From: Streptomyces sp. TRM70350
GTDB lineage: Bacteria > Actinomycetota > Actinomycetes > Streptomycetales > Streptomycetaceae
Assembly: GCF_019219825.1 (NCBI RefSeq)
Contig: NZ_JAHUXH010000002.1
Location: 310,001 to 374,000 of the forward strand
Direction: 5' to 3'
Length of the DNA: 64,000 nucleotides
The position numbers were made by a program, and so were the translations under genes. The notes beneath the pieces are model-generated. The model ran no database searches. It was not told where the DNA came from and worked only from the letters and a program-made list of their open reading frames with translations. Within the stretch, counting starts at the first letter, position 1, and every line of letters starts with the position of its first letter. Below, piece by piece: positions 1 through 9,400 of the stretch.

Positions 1-45
1 CAGAATGCGGAGCTGCTGATGAGGGTGCTGCGGCGGCGGGGGTGA
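1..45 (+). CDS. C-terminal tail of an upstream gene (partial)
   Basis: Reading from base 1, an open frame gives about 14 codons (ending in LRRRG) and stops at TGA 43-45. The residues are too few to recognise a family. The frame could be the 3' end of a plus-strand gene that starts before the window, but chance cannot be excluded over so short a stretch. Confidence 0.3.
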   Translation, partial: QNAELLMRVLRRRG

Positions 46-232
46 GCGGACGGGCACCGACCGCAGCCGACCGTACGGCGGCGGTGGTGACCGGTGGGGC
101 GGCGTGCCCCTCGGCCGTGTCCGTGGGGCACGTCGGGCGTGTCCCGTCGGCCGTCGTCGTGGTGGGCGAGGGACGGCCCCGGCCGGTGCCTTCCGGGTCG
201 GCGGGGCGCTCCCAGGGTTCCTCAAAGGGGCC

Positions 233-340
233 GACCACGGGAGCCACCGAGGGGGCCGACGAAGGGAGCCGACCGAGGCGATCGACGAAGGGAGCCGACC
301 AAGGGGATCGACGAAGGGAGCGGACCAAGGGGGTCGACGA
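233..340. repeat. Tandem array with 13-bp period (26-bp higher-order unit)
   Basis: Three near-identical 26-bp units (258-283, 284-309, 310-335) follow each other, each made of two 13-bp halves of the form GAC(G/C)AAGGG(A/G)NC. Degenerate 13-mers extend the array back to about 233, and a partial copy ends it at 340. It lies in the gap between the end of the partial first gene and the 3' end of the S4-domain gene. I see no credible coding use: the overlapping open frames are Arg/Gly/Pro-rich shadows. Period 13 is not a multiple of three, which fits non-coding DNA. Confidence 0.8.
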
Positions 341-405
341 GATCCATCGGCCGCCTTCGCAACATCCCTGGCAGCGCGCCGTGCCGCCCGGCCGATGCCC
401 GCAGG

Positions 406-1221
406 TCAGCGCCCGCCGGGACGGCCACCCCGGCCGCCCGGTCGGCCAACGCCCCCACCCGGTCGGCCAGCACCGCCACCCGCGCCCCCGAGCCCACCCG
501 GGCCTCCGAGTCCTCCGGGACCTCCGAGCCCACCTGGCCCACCGGGGCCGCCCAAGCCGCCCAGGCCGCGCAGGCGTTCCAGTTCGCGGCGGTCTCGCTT
601 GGTCGGGCGGCCCGTGCCGCGGTCGCGGATGCCGGCGGGGGCGACGGCCTCGCGAGGCGGGGGCGGCGGGCTGTTGTCGATGTAGCACTGGACGGCCACC
701 GGGGCGCCGACCCGCTTGCGGATCAGCCGCTTGACGACGACGATCCGTTCCCGGCCCTCGTGCCGGAGCCGCACCTCGTCGCCGACGCGCACCGCGTGGG
801 CGGGCTTGACCCGCTCGCCGTTCAGCCGCACATGGCCGCCCCGGCAGGCCGCGGCGCCCTGGGAGCGGGTCTTGACCAGCCGTACAGACCAGATCCAGCT
901 GTCGATGCGGACGGTCTCGCCGTTCGCCGGACCGGCCGCCTCGGCGGCGGCGATCGCGGCGGCGACCTTGGGGTCGACGGCGGGCGGGTGCGCGGGCTGC
1001 CGGGCGTCGGCGCCCTGGTCCTCGGGCTGCGGGGCGTCGGCGGACAGGACGTCGGCGGCCGGATCCACGGGGGGCTGCTGGGCGCCCGTTGCCTCTCGGC
1101 CGTCGGTCTCCCGGGCCAAGGGCGTCTCAGAGGCACGTCCGTCGGGCGGAGCCGCGGTGGTGTCCGGGACGTTCCGGCTGGTCCCGCCGCTGCCTGCCTT
1201 GTCCATGCGATCGGAAGCCAT
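406..1221 (-). CDS. S4-domain RNA-binding protein with Gly/Pro-rich tail
   Basis: This 271-aa protein begins at MASDRMDK. Its first ~110 residues are Pro/Ala/Asp-rich and look disordered. A classical S4 RNA-binding module follows (about residues 118-185), with IDSWIWSVRLVKTRS, GHVRLNGERVKPAHAVRVGDE-type signatures and a basic VKRLIRKRVG end. This is the compact Hsp15/RqcP-like arrangement, a family that binds structured RNA or stalled large ribosomal subunits. The C-terminus is odd: after an acidic/basic linker it runs into about 50 residues of GGLGGPGGPGG-type repeats ending in GRPGGR. A longer upstream frame exists, but the conserved part and the start context favour 1221. It is divergent from the uracil-DNA glycosylase gene. 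The exact RNA target cannot be inferred. Confidence 0.85.
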   Translation of the reverse strand: MASDRMDKAGSGGTSRNVPDTTAAPPDGRASETPLARETDGREATGAQQPPVDPAADVLSADAPQPEDQGADARQPAHPPAVDPKVAAAIAAAEAAGPANGETVRIDSWIWSVRLVKTRSQGAAACRGGHVRLNGERVKPAHAVRVGDEVRLRHEGRERIVVVKRLIRKRVGAPVAVQCYIDNSPPPPPREAVAPAGIRDRGTGRPTKRDRRELERLRGLGGLGGPGGPGGLGGPGGLGGPGGLGGAGGGAGRPGGGVGRPGGRGGRPGGR

Positions 1222-1326
1222 GCCACTGACCTTAGTCCCCCGGGCCGGATGCGTTGGACGGCTTTTCCTCCGGCCCCGCCCTGACCGGCACCGCCGCCGG
1301 GGTGAGCACGGATCTACGGTGGACGC

Positions 1327-2055
1327 ATGGACAGCAGCGCCCCCGCCGGTCTCCCCGGCCTCGACCAGCGGATCGCGGGCTGCCGGGCGTGCCCTCGGCT
1401 GGTCGCGTGGCGTGAGGAGGTTGCCCGTACCAAGCGCGCCGCCTTCGCCGACTGGACGTACTGGGGGCGGCCGGTGCCGGGCTTCGGTCCGCCGGACGCC
1501 CGGCTGCTGATCGTCGGCCTCGCCCCGGCGGCGCACGGCGGGAACCGGACCGGCCGGATGTTCACCGGCGACCGCTCCGGAGACGTACTGTACGAGGCGC
1601 TGTACGCCGTGGGGCTCGCCTCCCAGCCCACGTCCGTGTCGGCCGACGACGGCCTGGAGCTGTACGGCGTCCGCGTCACCTCGCCGGTGCACTGCGCGCC
1701 ACCCGCCAACAAGCCCACACCCGAGGAACGCGACACCTGCCGCCCCTGGCTCGTCCAGGAACTGTGCCTGCTGCGGCCGACGCTGCGGGCGGTGGTCGTG
1801 CTCGGTGCCTTCGGCTGGCAGGCGGCGTTGCCCGCGTTCGCGGCGGCGGGCTGGACGGTGCCGAGACCGAGGCCCGCCTTCGCGCACGGCGCACAGGTGA
1901 GGCTTGCCGCCCCCGACCGACACACGGCCCTCGACCTCTTCGGCTGCTTCCACGTCAGCCAGCGCAACACCTTCACCGGCCGCCTCACCCCGGAGATGCT
2001 GCGGGAGGTCCTGCGCAGGGCGGCGCGTACGGCGGGGCTGGCGGTGCGAAACTGA
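1327..2055 (+). CDS. Uracil-DNA glycosylase, family 5 (UdgB-like)
   Basis: This 242-aa enzyme is predicted to excise uracil, and possibly hypoxanthine, from DNA as the first step of base-excision repair. The N-terminus carries CRACPRLV, two of the cysteines expected to ligate the [4Fe-4S] cluster of family 4/5 UDGs; further cysteines follow near the middle (CAPP, DTCRPW). The catalytic-site motif [19 protein letters not shown] lacks the acidic residue of family 4 (GEAPG) and matches family 5. The C-terminal [13 protein letters not shown] is the DNA-intercalation/uracil-recognition motif. ATG 1327 gives the usual length. It is divergent from the S4-domain gene, with 105 bp between the two starts. 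Confidence 0.92.
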   Translation: MDSSAPAGLPGLDQRIAGCRACPRLVAWREEVARTKRAAFADWTYWGRPVPGFGPPDARLLIVGLAPAAHGGNRTGRMFTGDRSGDVLYEALYAVGLASQPTSVSADDGLELYGVRVTSPVHCAPPANKPTPEERDTCRPWLVQELCLLRPTLRAVVVLGAFGWQAALPAFAAAGWTVPRPRPAFAHGAQVRLAAPDRHTALDLFGCFHVSQRNTFTGRLTPEMLREVLRRAARTAGLAVRN

Positions 2056-2092
2056 GGGGTCGGGGCCGTCGTGGCGACGCTACGGTGCCCCG

Positions 2093-3055
2093 ATGGGCCT
2101 CTACGCGGAGATCGAACCGTACGACCACGGCATGCTCGACGTCGGTGACGGCAACCGTATCTACTGGGAGACCTGCGGGAACCCGCACGGCAAGCCCGCG
2201 GTGATGCTGCACGGAGGGCCCGGCTCCGGGTGCTCGCCGACCTTCCGGCGCTACTTCGACCCGGCGGCGTACCGGATCGTGCTGCTGGACCAGCGCGGGT
2301 GCGGGCGTTCGACGCCGAGCGCGAGCGCGTACGACACCGACATGAGCGTCAACACGACGGCGCATGTGATCGCCGACCTGGAGCTGCTGCGGCGGCACCT
2401 CGGGATCGAGCGGTGGCTGGTGTGGGGGGTGTCCTGGGGGTCGGTGCTGGGACTGCGGTATGCGCAGACGCATCCCGGTGCGGTGTCCGAGCTGGTGCTG
2501 ACCGGTGTCGCGACGGGCTCGAACGCCGAAGTGGCACTGATGACCAGGGGGCTTGGCAAGATCTTCCCGGAGGCTTTCGAACGGTTCGTCGGCGAACTGC
2601 CGGACGGCGATCGTGACGGCAACCTCGCCGCCGCCTACAACCGGCTGCTGGAGTCCCCGGACGCGGCGGTACGGGAGCGGGCGGCGCGGGCCTGGACGGA
2701 CTGGGAGACGGCGGTCGTTCCCGCGCCGCCGCGTTCCGTGCCGCGCTACGAGGACCCGGTGTTCCGCATGGGCTTCGCCCGTACGGTCACGCACTACTGG
2801 GGCAACGACCACTTCCTGGGCGAGGGCAACGACGAGGGCGTGGTGCTCCGCGACGCGCATCTGCTGAAGGGCATCCCCGGCACCCTCGTCCAGGGCGCTG
2901 TCGACTTCGGCAACCTGCTCGGCATCGTCTGGCGGCTGCATCACGCGTGGCCCGGCAGTGAGTTGGTCGTGGTCGACGAGGTGGGACACAACGCGGGTGC
3001 GCCGGGGATGACGGAGGTGCTGGTGGCGGCGACGGACCGGTACGCGGCCCGCTAG
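2093..3055 (+). CDS. pip: Proline iminopeptidase (alpha/beta hydrolase)
   Basis: This 320-aa alpha/beta hydrolase of peptidase family S33 removes N-terminal proline from peptides. The oxyanion motif HGGPGSG is at residues 40-46, the nucleophile elbow GVSWGS has Ser114, the family's DQRGCGRS motif is at 66-73, and a late Asp (AVDFGN) and His (EVGHNA) complete the triad. The length matches the cytoplasmic prolyl aminopeptidases of bacteria. ATG 2093 is used because the sequence upstream is not conserved-looking. The start is 37 bp after the glycosylase stop, so the two may be co-transcribed. A strong hairpin follows the stop. Confidence 0.92.
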   Translation: MGLYAEIEPYDHGMLDVGDGNRIYWETCGNPHGKPAVMLHGGPGSGCSPTFRRYFDPAAYRIVLLDQRGCGRSTPSASAYDTDMSVNTTAHVIADLELLRRHLGIERWLVWGVSWGSVLGLRYAQTHPGAVSELVLTGVATGSNAEVALMTRGLGKIFPEAFERFVGELPDGDRDGNLAAAYNRLLESPDAAVRERAARAWTDWETAVVPAPPRSVPRYEDPVFRMGFARTVTHYWGNDHFLGEGNDEGVVLRDAHLLKGIPGTLVQGAVDFGNLLGIVWRLHHAWPGSELVVVDEVGHNAGAPGMTEVLVAATDRYAAR

Positions 3056-3059
3056 CGGG

Positions 3060-3086
3060 CTCCTCGCCGAACAGGCCGGCGAGGAG
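3060..3086. terminator. Hairpin between convergent genes
   Basis: A perfect 9-bp inverted repeat (CTCCTCGCC / GGCGAGGAG) with a 9-nt loop lies between the stops of the convergent iminopeptidase and acetyltransferase genes. It can work in both directions. No long T-run follows, as is common in Streptomyces. Confidence 0.6.
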
Positions 3087-3102
3087 TTGGGGGTGCCGGT
3101 CG

Positions 3103-3666
3103 TCAAACTGGCCGACTCGCCGGTGGAGTCGGGGCTGACGGCAAGCCGGATCGGGAGCTACGCGAAGCCGTTGCCGAAGCGGCGGACATGGGGGTCGACT
3201 CGGCCGTTTCAGGGGTGCTCGGACGCCAGACATACCGCACGTCGGGCTCCCGCTCCTCGTTGCCGCTGCCGTCCGTGGACTCGACGGCGACGAAGCCGTG
3301 ACGCTCGTAGAAGCGGTGGGCGGGCTTGTTGACCTGGAAGGTCCACAGGGTCAGGCCGTTCGGGCGGTGCTGCTTGGCGAGGGCGACCAAGCGGTCCCCG
3401 ATGCCCCGGCCGCGCCAGTCGGGGTCGAGGTAGAGCTGGGAGAGTTCGTCGCCGTCGAGGACCATGAGGCCGACGATGCGATCGGCGGCCTCGGCCACCC
3501 AGGTCTCCCGCAGCAGCACCACCACCTCCCGGAAATACATCCGCACCTCGTCATCGGAGCGTGGCCGAACGACCGTCGGCAACGCGGCGGCGAACGACCG
3601 CAGCCAGACGTCGGCCGCGGCACCGGCGTCGGTGGCCACGGCGCGGCGGAGTACGACGGGGCTCAT
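3103..3666 (-). CDS. GNAT family N-acetyltransferase
   Basis: This 187-aa protein of the Gcn5-related acetyltransferase superfamily is predicted to transfer an acetyl group from acetyl-CoA to an unknown amine. The beta4 strand (LSQLYLDPDWRGRGIGDRLV, about residues 76-95) contains the acetyl-CoA-binding Q/RxxGxG/A signature, here RGRGIG. The late NKPAHRFYERHGF segment is the typical alpha4/beta6 region. The last ~35 residues (TPETAESTPMSAAS...) are low complexity. Its start overlaps the 3' end of the RidA gene (ATGA-type, 3663-3666), so the two are translationally coupled, with RidA first. Confidence 0.88.
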   Translation of the reverse strand: MSPVVLRRAVATDAGAAADVWLRSFAAALPTVVRPRSDDEVRMYFREVVVLLRETWVAEAADRIVGLMVLDGDELSQLYLDPDWRGRGIGDRLVALAKQHRPNGLTLWTFQVNKPAHRFYERHGFVAVESTDGSGNEEREPDVRYVWRPSTPETAESTPMSAASATASRSSRSGLPSAPTPPASRPV

Positions 3667-4115
3667 GGCCGCGCCCCCTGAGCCGGCCTTTCGGGAACAA
3701 CGCCGTCCGCCGGCTCCTCGGGAACGATGGCAGTGGCCCTGATCTCCACCAACTGCCCCGTATATCCGAGGCAGGCCACCCCGAGAAGCGTCGACGAGTG
3801 GGGACCGAGGCTCAGCCCGGAGTCCTCGACGACCGCCCAGACGGCGGACAGCACCGCTGTCTCACTGCTCACGACATACACGTCGGTCGACAGAACATGC
3901 TCCAAGTCGCTGCCGACCGCCCGCAGCTGCGCCTCAAGGTTGGCGATCACCTGCTCGGCCTGCCGTACGGGATCTCCCTCACCGACGAGGTCCCCGTCGG
4001 CGTCGAGGGGCACGGAACCGGCGAGGAAGGCGAGCTTCGTGCCGGCCTCGACGACGGAGGCGTGGGAGTAGGTTGGGGGAGGGAACAGGGTGGGGACTGT
4101 GACGCGATGGATCAC
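3663..4115 (-). CDS. RidA/YjgF/YER057c family protein
   Basis: This 150-aa member of the Rid superfamily would deaminate reactive enamine/imine intermediates (RidA activity) or act in a related way. Typical features are LAFLAGSVPLDADGDLVGEGD (the AGQ..D.dG region), QAEQVIANLEAQL, the strand STDVYVVS, and the C-terminal LVEIRATAIVP with the Glu that follows the usual position of the catalytic Arg. The canonical RidA active-site Arg is not obvious, so a non-RidA Rid subgroup is likely. It is the first gene of a coupled pair with the GNAT acetyltransferase. Confidence 0.85.
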   Translation of the reverse strand: MIHRVTVPTLFPPPTYSHASVVEAGTKLAFLAGSVPLDADGDLVGEGDPVRQAEQVIANLEAQLRAVGSDLEHVLSTDVYVVSSETAVLSAVWAVVEDSGLSLGPHSSTLLGVACLGYTGQLVEIRATAIVPEEPADGVVPERPAQGARP

Positions 4116-4240
4116 GAGGGCTCCTGAGGGTCATGTCGGACACGGTGTACGTCGGCCAACCCGCCGATCATCGGAGCCGTCGCCCGCGCGCGCATCCGAA
4201 TTTCCCGTCGCCAGGACCATCACCTCGGTAAGGACCTTCG

Positions 4241-6484
4241 TTACCCGGCAACCAGCGGAGTGAGGAAACGGCTGGGCTTCCCGTGCCAGAAGATAGCGAG
4301 GGAGTCGCGAGATCGTGTTGCTGCGACGAAGAGCAGGGAGCGAGCGCGCTGGAGTTCGCGTCGGTACCGGAGGGCGTCGGTGTGCTGCAGCCCGATCACG
4401 GTGCTGCGGGGTACCAGACCTTCGCTCACGCCGGCGATGATCATGCGCTGGTATTCGAGCCCCTTGAATCGGAACATCGTCCCGATGTGGACCCCTTCAT
4501 CGCCACGAGGCCCGTCCGGACCGATCTCGACGGCTCTGATGCCTGACTGGGCCAGTGTGACAGCCACCTCCTGCGCCATGGCATTCGTGGGGACACAGAT
4601 CGCGATCTGCTCCAGGGGAATATCATTCCAACGGGAGATCAGCTCTGCGATCCCCTCGCGTTCGGATTCCCAGTCCGGGCTCGGGTGGAGGGCCGGGGGC
4701 GCGCCATTGAGGACGGACCGGTAGCCGGCCAGGGTTTCCTGGTTGCCGTCCAGGTCGTCGAAGGACTCGCCCTCGAGTACGCCGAGCGCGGATCCGAGGA
4801 TCTGCCGTGTGGTGCGGTAGCTGAGGGTCAGCTTGGCGGACCGGCCCCGGATGTTGACGCCGAGGCTGCCCAGGGTCACCTGGTTGTTGTAGATCCGCTG
4901 GTGTGTGTCACCGACGAGGAAGATGTCGTTCCGGTCGCGGGCGACCATGGCCCGCAGCATCTTCCAGTGACCCGGCCGAAGGTCCTGGGCCTCGTCCACC
5001 ACGATGTGCTGGTAGCGGTAACGCAGCCATCCGGCGGAGCCGTCCTGGAGGTGGATGTTGTCCAGGCCGCCCGCTTCGTCGCGTTGCCGTTCGACGGCCT
5101 GGATCCGCTGCTCGCGCTCCATTTCCAGACGCGCGGCCCGCTCGGCCACCTGGGCCCAGGTCTGGCGGCCGAGGCGGTCCAGGCGTTGCGTGAACTTCTC
5201 CGCCAACTGCCAGATCTCGGCTCGTTCGGCTCGCGCGATGTTGCGGCCCCGGCCGGCCCGGCGGGCTCGGAAGTACTCCGTGCGGGATGCCACCGCCTGG
5301 CCGAGGATCACCTGCGTCCACTCGTCGTGGAGGAACTCCGCGTCCCATTTCGTCTCGCCGAGTTCGTCCAGCATGGAGCGCCACTCGCGCAGTACTTGGT
5401 TGTCGTCGACGGTCTGCTTGGCGTTGCCGGGCTCGGCCTCCCGCACCACTCGCAGCGCCAGCTGGTCGACGTGGCTGATCTCCACGCGGGACAGCAGCTC
5501 TTCGCCTCCCAGCTCCACAAGACGAGTCCGCAGGTCGGCGGCGAGGTTCTTGTTGTACGTCGTCAGCAGCACGGGCTTGTTGCGCCCCGGAGCAAGCTGC
5601 TCGACCAGATGCTTGACCCTGTGGAGGGCGACGATCGTCTTGCCTGTGCCGGGGCCGCCGCCCACTCGGGCGGGGCCGGAGTAGTCCCGCTCCACCAACT
5701 TGGACTGCGTGGGGTGCAGGAAGACCTTCCAGCGTCCGAAGTCCTCGCCTTCAAGGGCCTCGCGGAGTGCTTCGTCCGTGGTCGTGACCATGGTCGCCGG
5801 ACGCTCGGCGGCAGCCTGGAAGTCTTCCGTGTCGACGGGTTCGGGAGCGGCGACCGGGGCCGTCACCTGGTCCAGGACCTCGTCGTAGGACTTGCCGTCG
5901 AACAGCGAGAGCAGAATCTCGCCGGTGAGCTGCGGAGCGTACTCGACGAGCCCGAGCAGCTGCTCCTCCGTGGTGAGGGTCCGGACCACAGGGATCAGCG
6001 GTTCCGCCACACCGAGGTCGGTGAGCTGCTGGTCCGTGAAGTGCGCGAACAGAGGCTCGGGCGGCGTCGGTTCAGCGTGCTGCCGAGGCGGCTGCGGGGC
6101 GATCGGCCGATCGGGCGCGACACGCCGCAGCACGCTCTCCTCGACCACCTGGAGGTCGACGTACTCGATGGCACCGGTGACCTGGTTGATGCCGTAGGAG
6201 AGCCGGTCGAGGTTCTCGTAGACCTCCTTGCGGTGCTTGACCGAGACGATCAGCCAGTCGGTGTCGGCGAGGCGCAGCAGCAGGGCGCGGTACTCGTCGT
6301 TGACGCGTGCGGACCAGAGCCTGCTGTCTCCCTTCAGCTGCTTCAGCTGGAGACCGGTGGCCTGTGGGTTGGTCTTGAACTTGTGCTGGAAGTCGTAGAG
6401 GGCGCCCTTGACCGCGCGGGGGAGCTTCAGGATCTCCTTGTCGGCCTTGTCGAGCAGACGCAGAGTCACACTCGCGGTGTTCAT
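4241..6484 (-). CDS. RelE/ParE-like domain fused to UvrD/Rep-type helicase
   Basis: This is a 747-aa two-part protein. Residues 1-95 look like a RelE/ParE toxin fold: an alpha-helical start with ADKEILKLPRAVK, then LKGDSRLWSARVNDEYRALLL and SVKHRKEVYENL, typical of the beta-sheet with basic residues near the end. A linker (about 110-250) leads to a superfamily-1 helicase: Walker A GGPGTGKT at 276-283, DEAQD at 497-501, motif III GDTHQRIYNN near 525, SYRTTRQI (IV), FRFKGLEY (V) and FVAATRSRD (VI). No nuclease motif is visible. The start overlaps the stop of the giant helicase gene by 4 bp (ATGA), so the two are translationally coupled and probably act together. A role in phage or plasmid defence is inferred from this pairing and from the neighbouring modules. 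Base composition is slightly less GC-rich than in the flanking housekeeping genes. Confidence 0.85.
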   Translation of the reverse strand: MNTASVTLRLLDKADKEILKLPRAVKGALYDFQHKFKTNPQATGLQLKQLKGDSRLWSARVNDEYRALLLRLADTDWLIVSVKHRKEVYENLDRLSYGINQVTGAIEYVDLQVVEESVLRRVAPDRPIAPQPPRQHAEPTPPEPLFAHFTDQQLTDLGVAEPLIPVVRTLTTEEQLLGLVEYAPQLTGEILLSLFDGKSYDEVLDQVTAPVAAPEPVDTEDFQAAAERPATMVTTTDEALREALEGEDFGRWKVFLHPTQSKLVERDYSGPARVGGGPGTGKTIVALHRVKHLVEQLAPGRNKPVLLTTYNKNLAADLRTRLVELGGEELLSRVEISHVDQLALRVVREAEPGNAKQTVDDNQVLREWRSMLDELGETKWDAEFLHDEWTQVILGQAVASRTEYFRARRAGRGRNIARAERAEIWQLAEKFTQRLDRLGRQTWAQVAERAARLEMEREQRIQAVERQRDEAGGLDNIHLQDGSAGWLRYRYQHIVVDEAQDLRPGHWKMLRAMVARDRNDIFLVGDTHQRIYNNQVTLGSLGVNIRGRSAKLTLSYRTTRQILGSALGVLEGESFDDLDGNQETLAGYRSVLNGAPPALHPSPDWESEREGIAELISRWNDIPLEQIAICVPTNAMAQEVAVTLAQSGIRAVEIGPDGPRGDEGVHIGTMFRFKGLEYQRMIIAGVSEGLVPRSTVIGLQHTDALRYRRELQRARSLLFVAATRSRDSLAIFWHGKPSRFLTPLVAG

Positions 6485-9400
6485 CGGTGGGGCTCCCCCT
6501 GGGTCGTTCCGTCGTTCTGCAGATCACGATGCGCGTCGGGAGTGGATGGTTGTACGCCGAGCCGACCAGCCAGCTCTTCCGCGGTCCAGTCACTCGCGCG
6601 CCGTACGTCCCACCCGGCGGCCGCGAAGGCGCGGTCCCGGTCCTGAGCCTCGTAATCGGGTTCCGGTTCCGCGGGCCGGGGTGAGAGAACCACCCCCACC
6701 TTCCGGTCCGGCCAGGCGAGTTCGGCCATCCACCCGTGTTCGTCGAGTTCGAAGCCGTCGACGGGCGCAGGTACGCCCCGTGTGGCGAGGGACACGGCGA
6801 GGAGCTGCAGGCCGGGTTCGTCGGGGTCGAGGTACTCAAGGACGGTGCCCCAGCCCCCACCCTGCGTGACGGGGGTCTCGACCGTGACAGGCTTCTCGAC
6901 GACGGCCTCCGCGTCCCGCTCCTGTCCCACCGCCTCCAGGTCAATACGCGTGGAAGCCAGCCATCCGGAGCCGCCCGTGACCGCGAGTGTCTCCGTCGAG
7001 AAGCCGTCGAGCTGACTGGTGGTCAGCTGTGCGCTGTCACCACCTCCGCGTTCCAGGAACTGCAGGAGATTGCTCCAGTACAGCCAGGCGCGCCACCGCT
7101 CCTTGTGCGCCTCGGAGTCCGTGACCGCGGCCGGGCTGTCGTCCAGGACCGTGATGGCCGTCCAGGCGGGAGGCTTCTGCCGTCCGTCGGCGACCGCGAC
7201 CACATGGCATCCCGACCGGTCCAGTGCTCCGAGCACGCGGACGGGCCCGTTCTGACCGGCCGGCGGTGCGCCGTGCAGCGCGGCGGTGAGTTGTACGCTC
7301 ACGGCCTCTCCCGACACCGCCGCCGATTGCGGCCGTGTCCCGGTGAGCCCGGCGACGGCCGCCTCCGCGCGGGCCAGCCACATGTCCGCGTCCGGGGAGC
7401 GCAGATAGGCGAGCAGTGTCTCGGCGGGGTTGATCCAGATGTTCTCCGCGAGCTCGCCGGGCAGTCCGCCCCTCACCTTGGCGTAGTAGTCGCGTGCCTG
7501 CCGCTGACCCTGGTCACCGTAGGGCTGCCATACCGGATCGGCCGGGCCTGCGGCCGCGTAGCCCGTGTCGCGCACCCGCGTGCGCCACTCCTTGACGTCG
7601 TAGTAAGTGAGTTGGAAGACCCGGAGTCCCTCGGCCCGCAGCCTGGTGCGCTTTGCGGCGTCGTCGGCGAGACGGTTGTGCCGGGCCGAGGCGTGGAACT
7701 CGTATCCGTCGAGATAGAGCGCAAGTCGCGGTCCGGGCGCGTCGAGCCGCTCGAAGAGCACGTCCGGACGCGTGCCGTCGAGGACGCGCTGCTGGGATAC
7801 GCGCCAGCTCAGTGTCGTCCCGTCCGAGTTCGTCAGCCGCAGGTCGAGGGAGTAGGTGCCCGCCGTGGTCGTGTACGCATCGGCGCTGGCCCGGGCCGCC
7901 GGCTGGCGCGCCCACTCCTTGAGCGTGTCGATGAACATGACCTCGAGGTCGCTCTCGGCCTGGCGCTCCAGGGGAATGGCGTGCGTCGCCGCGACGGGCG
8001 AGGTCTTCCATCCCTCACCGCCCTTGCCGAGCAGTTCGTCCAGCATGTGCCGCACTTCGTTGCGGCTGACCTTGTCGTAGTCGGTCGCGGCGACGCGGCG
8101 CAGCAGGCATCGGTGGCAGCCGTCCAGACCCTTCTCGATGCACGTGCAGCTCTCGATGGCTTCCCTGGCCTTGAGCAGCACTTCGCGGAATCCGTCCGCG
8201 GAGGCGAGTCGGTGCAGATATCCGGTGCCGCCCGGCAGCCGGTCGTAGACCACGAGGAAGCGCCGCGGCCAGTTGGCGTCCCCACCGTCGGGCATGGAGG
8301 CGGCGGCGATCTCGATGTGGTCCGGGTCTCCGCCGTACCGGGCCGCGATGCCCACGAACAGGGCCGCGGTGAACGAGGCGAGTCGCTCCTTGGCGCGGGC
8401 GACGGAAGCGGGGAGCAGAATGCGTACGGCTTCGGTGACCAGCTCGTGGGCGAGCAGCAGGGGTATGTCCTCGCCCTTGCCCTGTCCGTCACCGGCCGAC
8501 AGCGTCTTGCGGCGCGGGCACCACAGCAGATGGTGGGCACCTGCCCGGGTGGAGGCCGCCAGGGATTCCGTGAGGGCGTCGTGCGGCTGGTCCACGACGG
8601 GACGCCCGTCGGCGGTCGCGCCACCACAACTGGTGCACACATGGAAGGGGTTGAGACGCACGTCCTCACCGGCGACGGGCACGGTGCTGCTGCCGTCCTG
8701 CCGGTCGAGTCCCAGGTTGAGGGTTCTGATGACGGCGCGCCGGGTGAAGTCGACGCCGAACACGGCGGTGTCGTGCCGCCAGGAGCCGGCAGCGAGATGC
8801 GCAGGGTCGATGTCGACCGTCGTGAGCAGTGAGTAGCGGCGCCGGTCGCGCTCGTCCTTGTCGTCCCGGACGCGGGCGTCGTCACGCTTGTCGCGGGCGA
8901 TCACCCGCCGGGGTTCGAGTACGTGCTGCACGCATCCGGCGTCGGCGATCTCCCGGCCTGAGCAGCGCGGGCAGGGCGAGGTGTCCGCCTTGGCGTTCTC
9001 CGTCCGCACGTACCCGCACGCCGGGCACAGCCGCCACACCGACCAGGCACGGCGATCCGGGCCGCCGATGTCCAGGGCGCGCACGACATGCTTGTAGCCG
9101 TTGACGTAGAAGCTGTTGCCCGGGGCGAGTTCGGAGAGGGAGAGCCGGCGGGAGCGCTCGTAGTCCCGTACCTCGCTGCGGTACGTCTTCTTCGCGCCAG
9201 CCGTATCGCCGTCGCCGTCGGCCTGTTCCTCCGTCCAGTAGAGGGTGGCCTCCAACTGGGTCGTCGTGTCGGTGAGGCTGTAGTTCGGCAGCAGCCCCAG
9301 TTCGACGAGTGCGCCGTGTGCGCTGGTCTGGCTGAGTTCGCGCAGCAGATCGCCGGTGGCGCGGCGCTCGGCCAGCAACTCCCGGTGTTCCCGGTCCTGT

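Noticed and set aside
233..340. CRISPR-like spaced repeats
   Set aside because: The units are contiguous 13/26-bp tandem copies with no unique spacers, and no cas genes are in the window.
1221..1953. Longer start for the S4-domain gene, giving 515 aa
   Set aside because: The extension would overlap the divergent uracil-DNA glycosylase gene completely and contains no conserved sequence.
4685..6646. 653-codon open frame on the plus strand opposite the RelE-UvrD gene
   Set aside because: It is antisense to a gene with intact helicase motifs. Composition is typical of a mirror frame in GC-rich DNA, and no motif is recognised.
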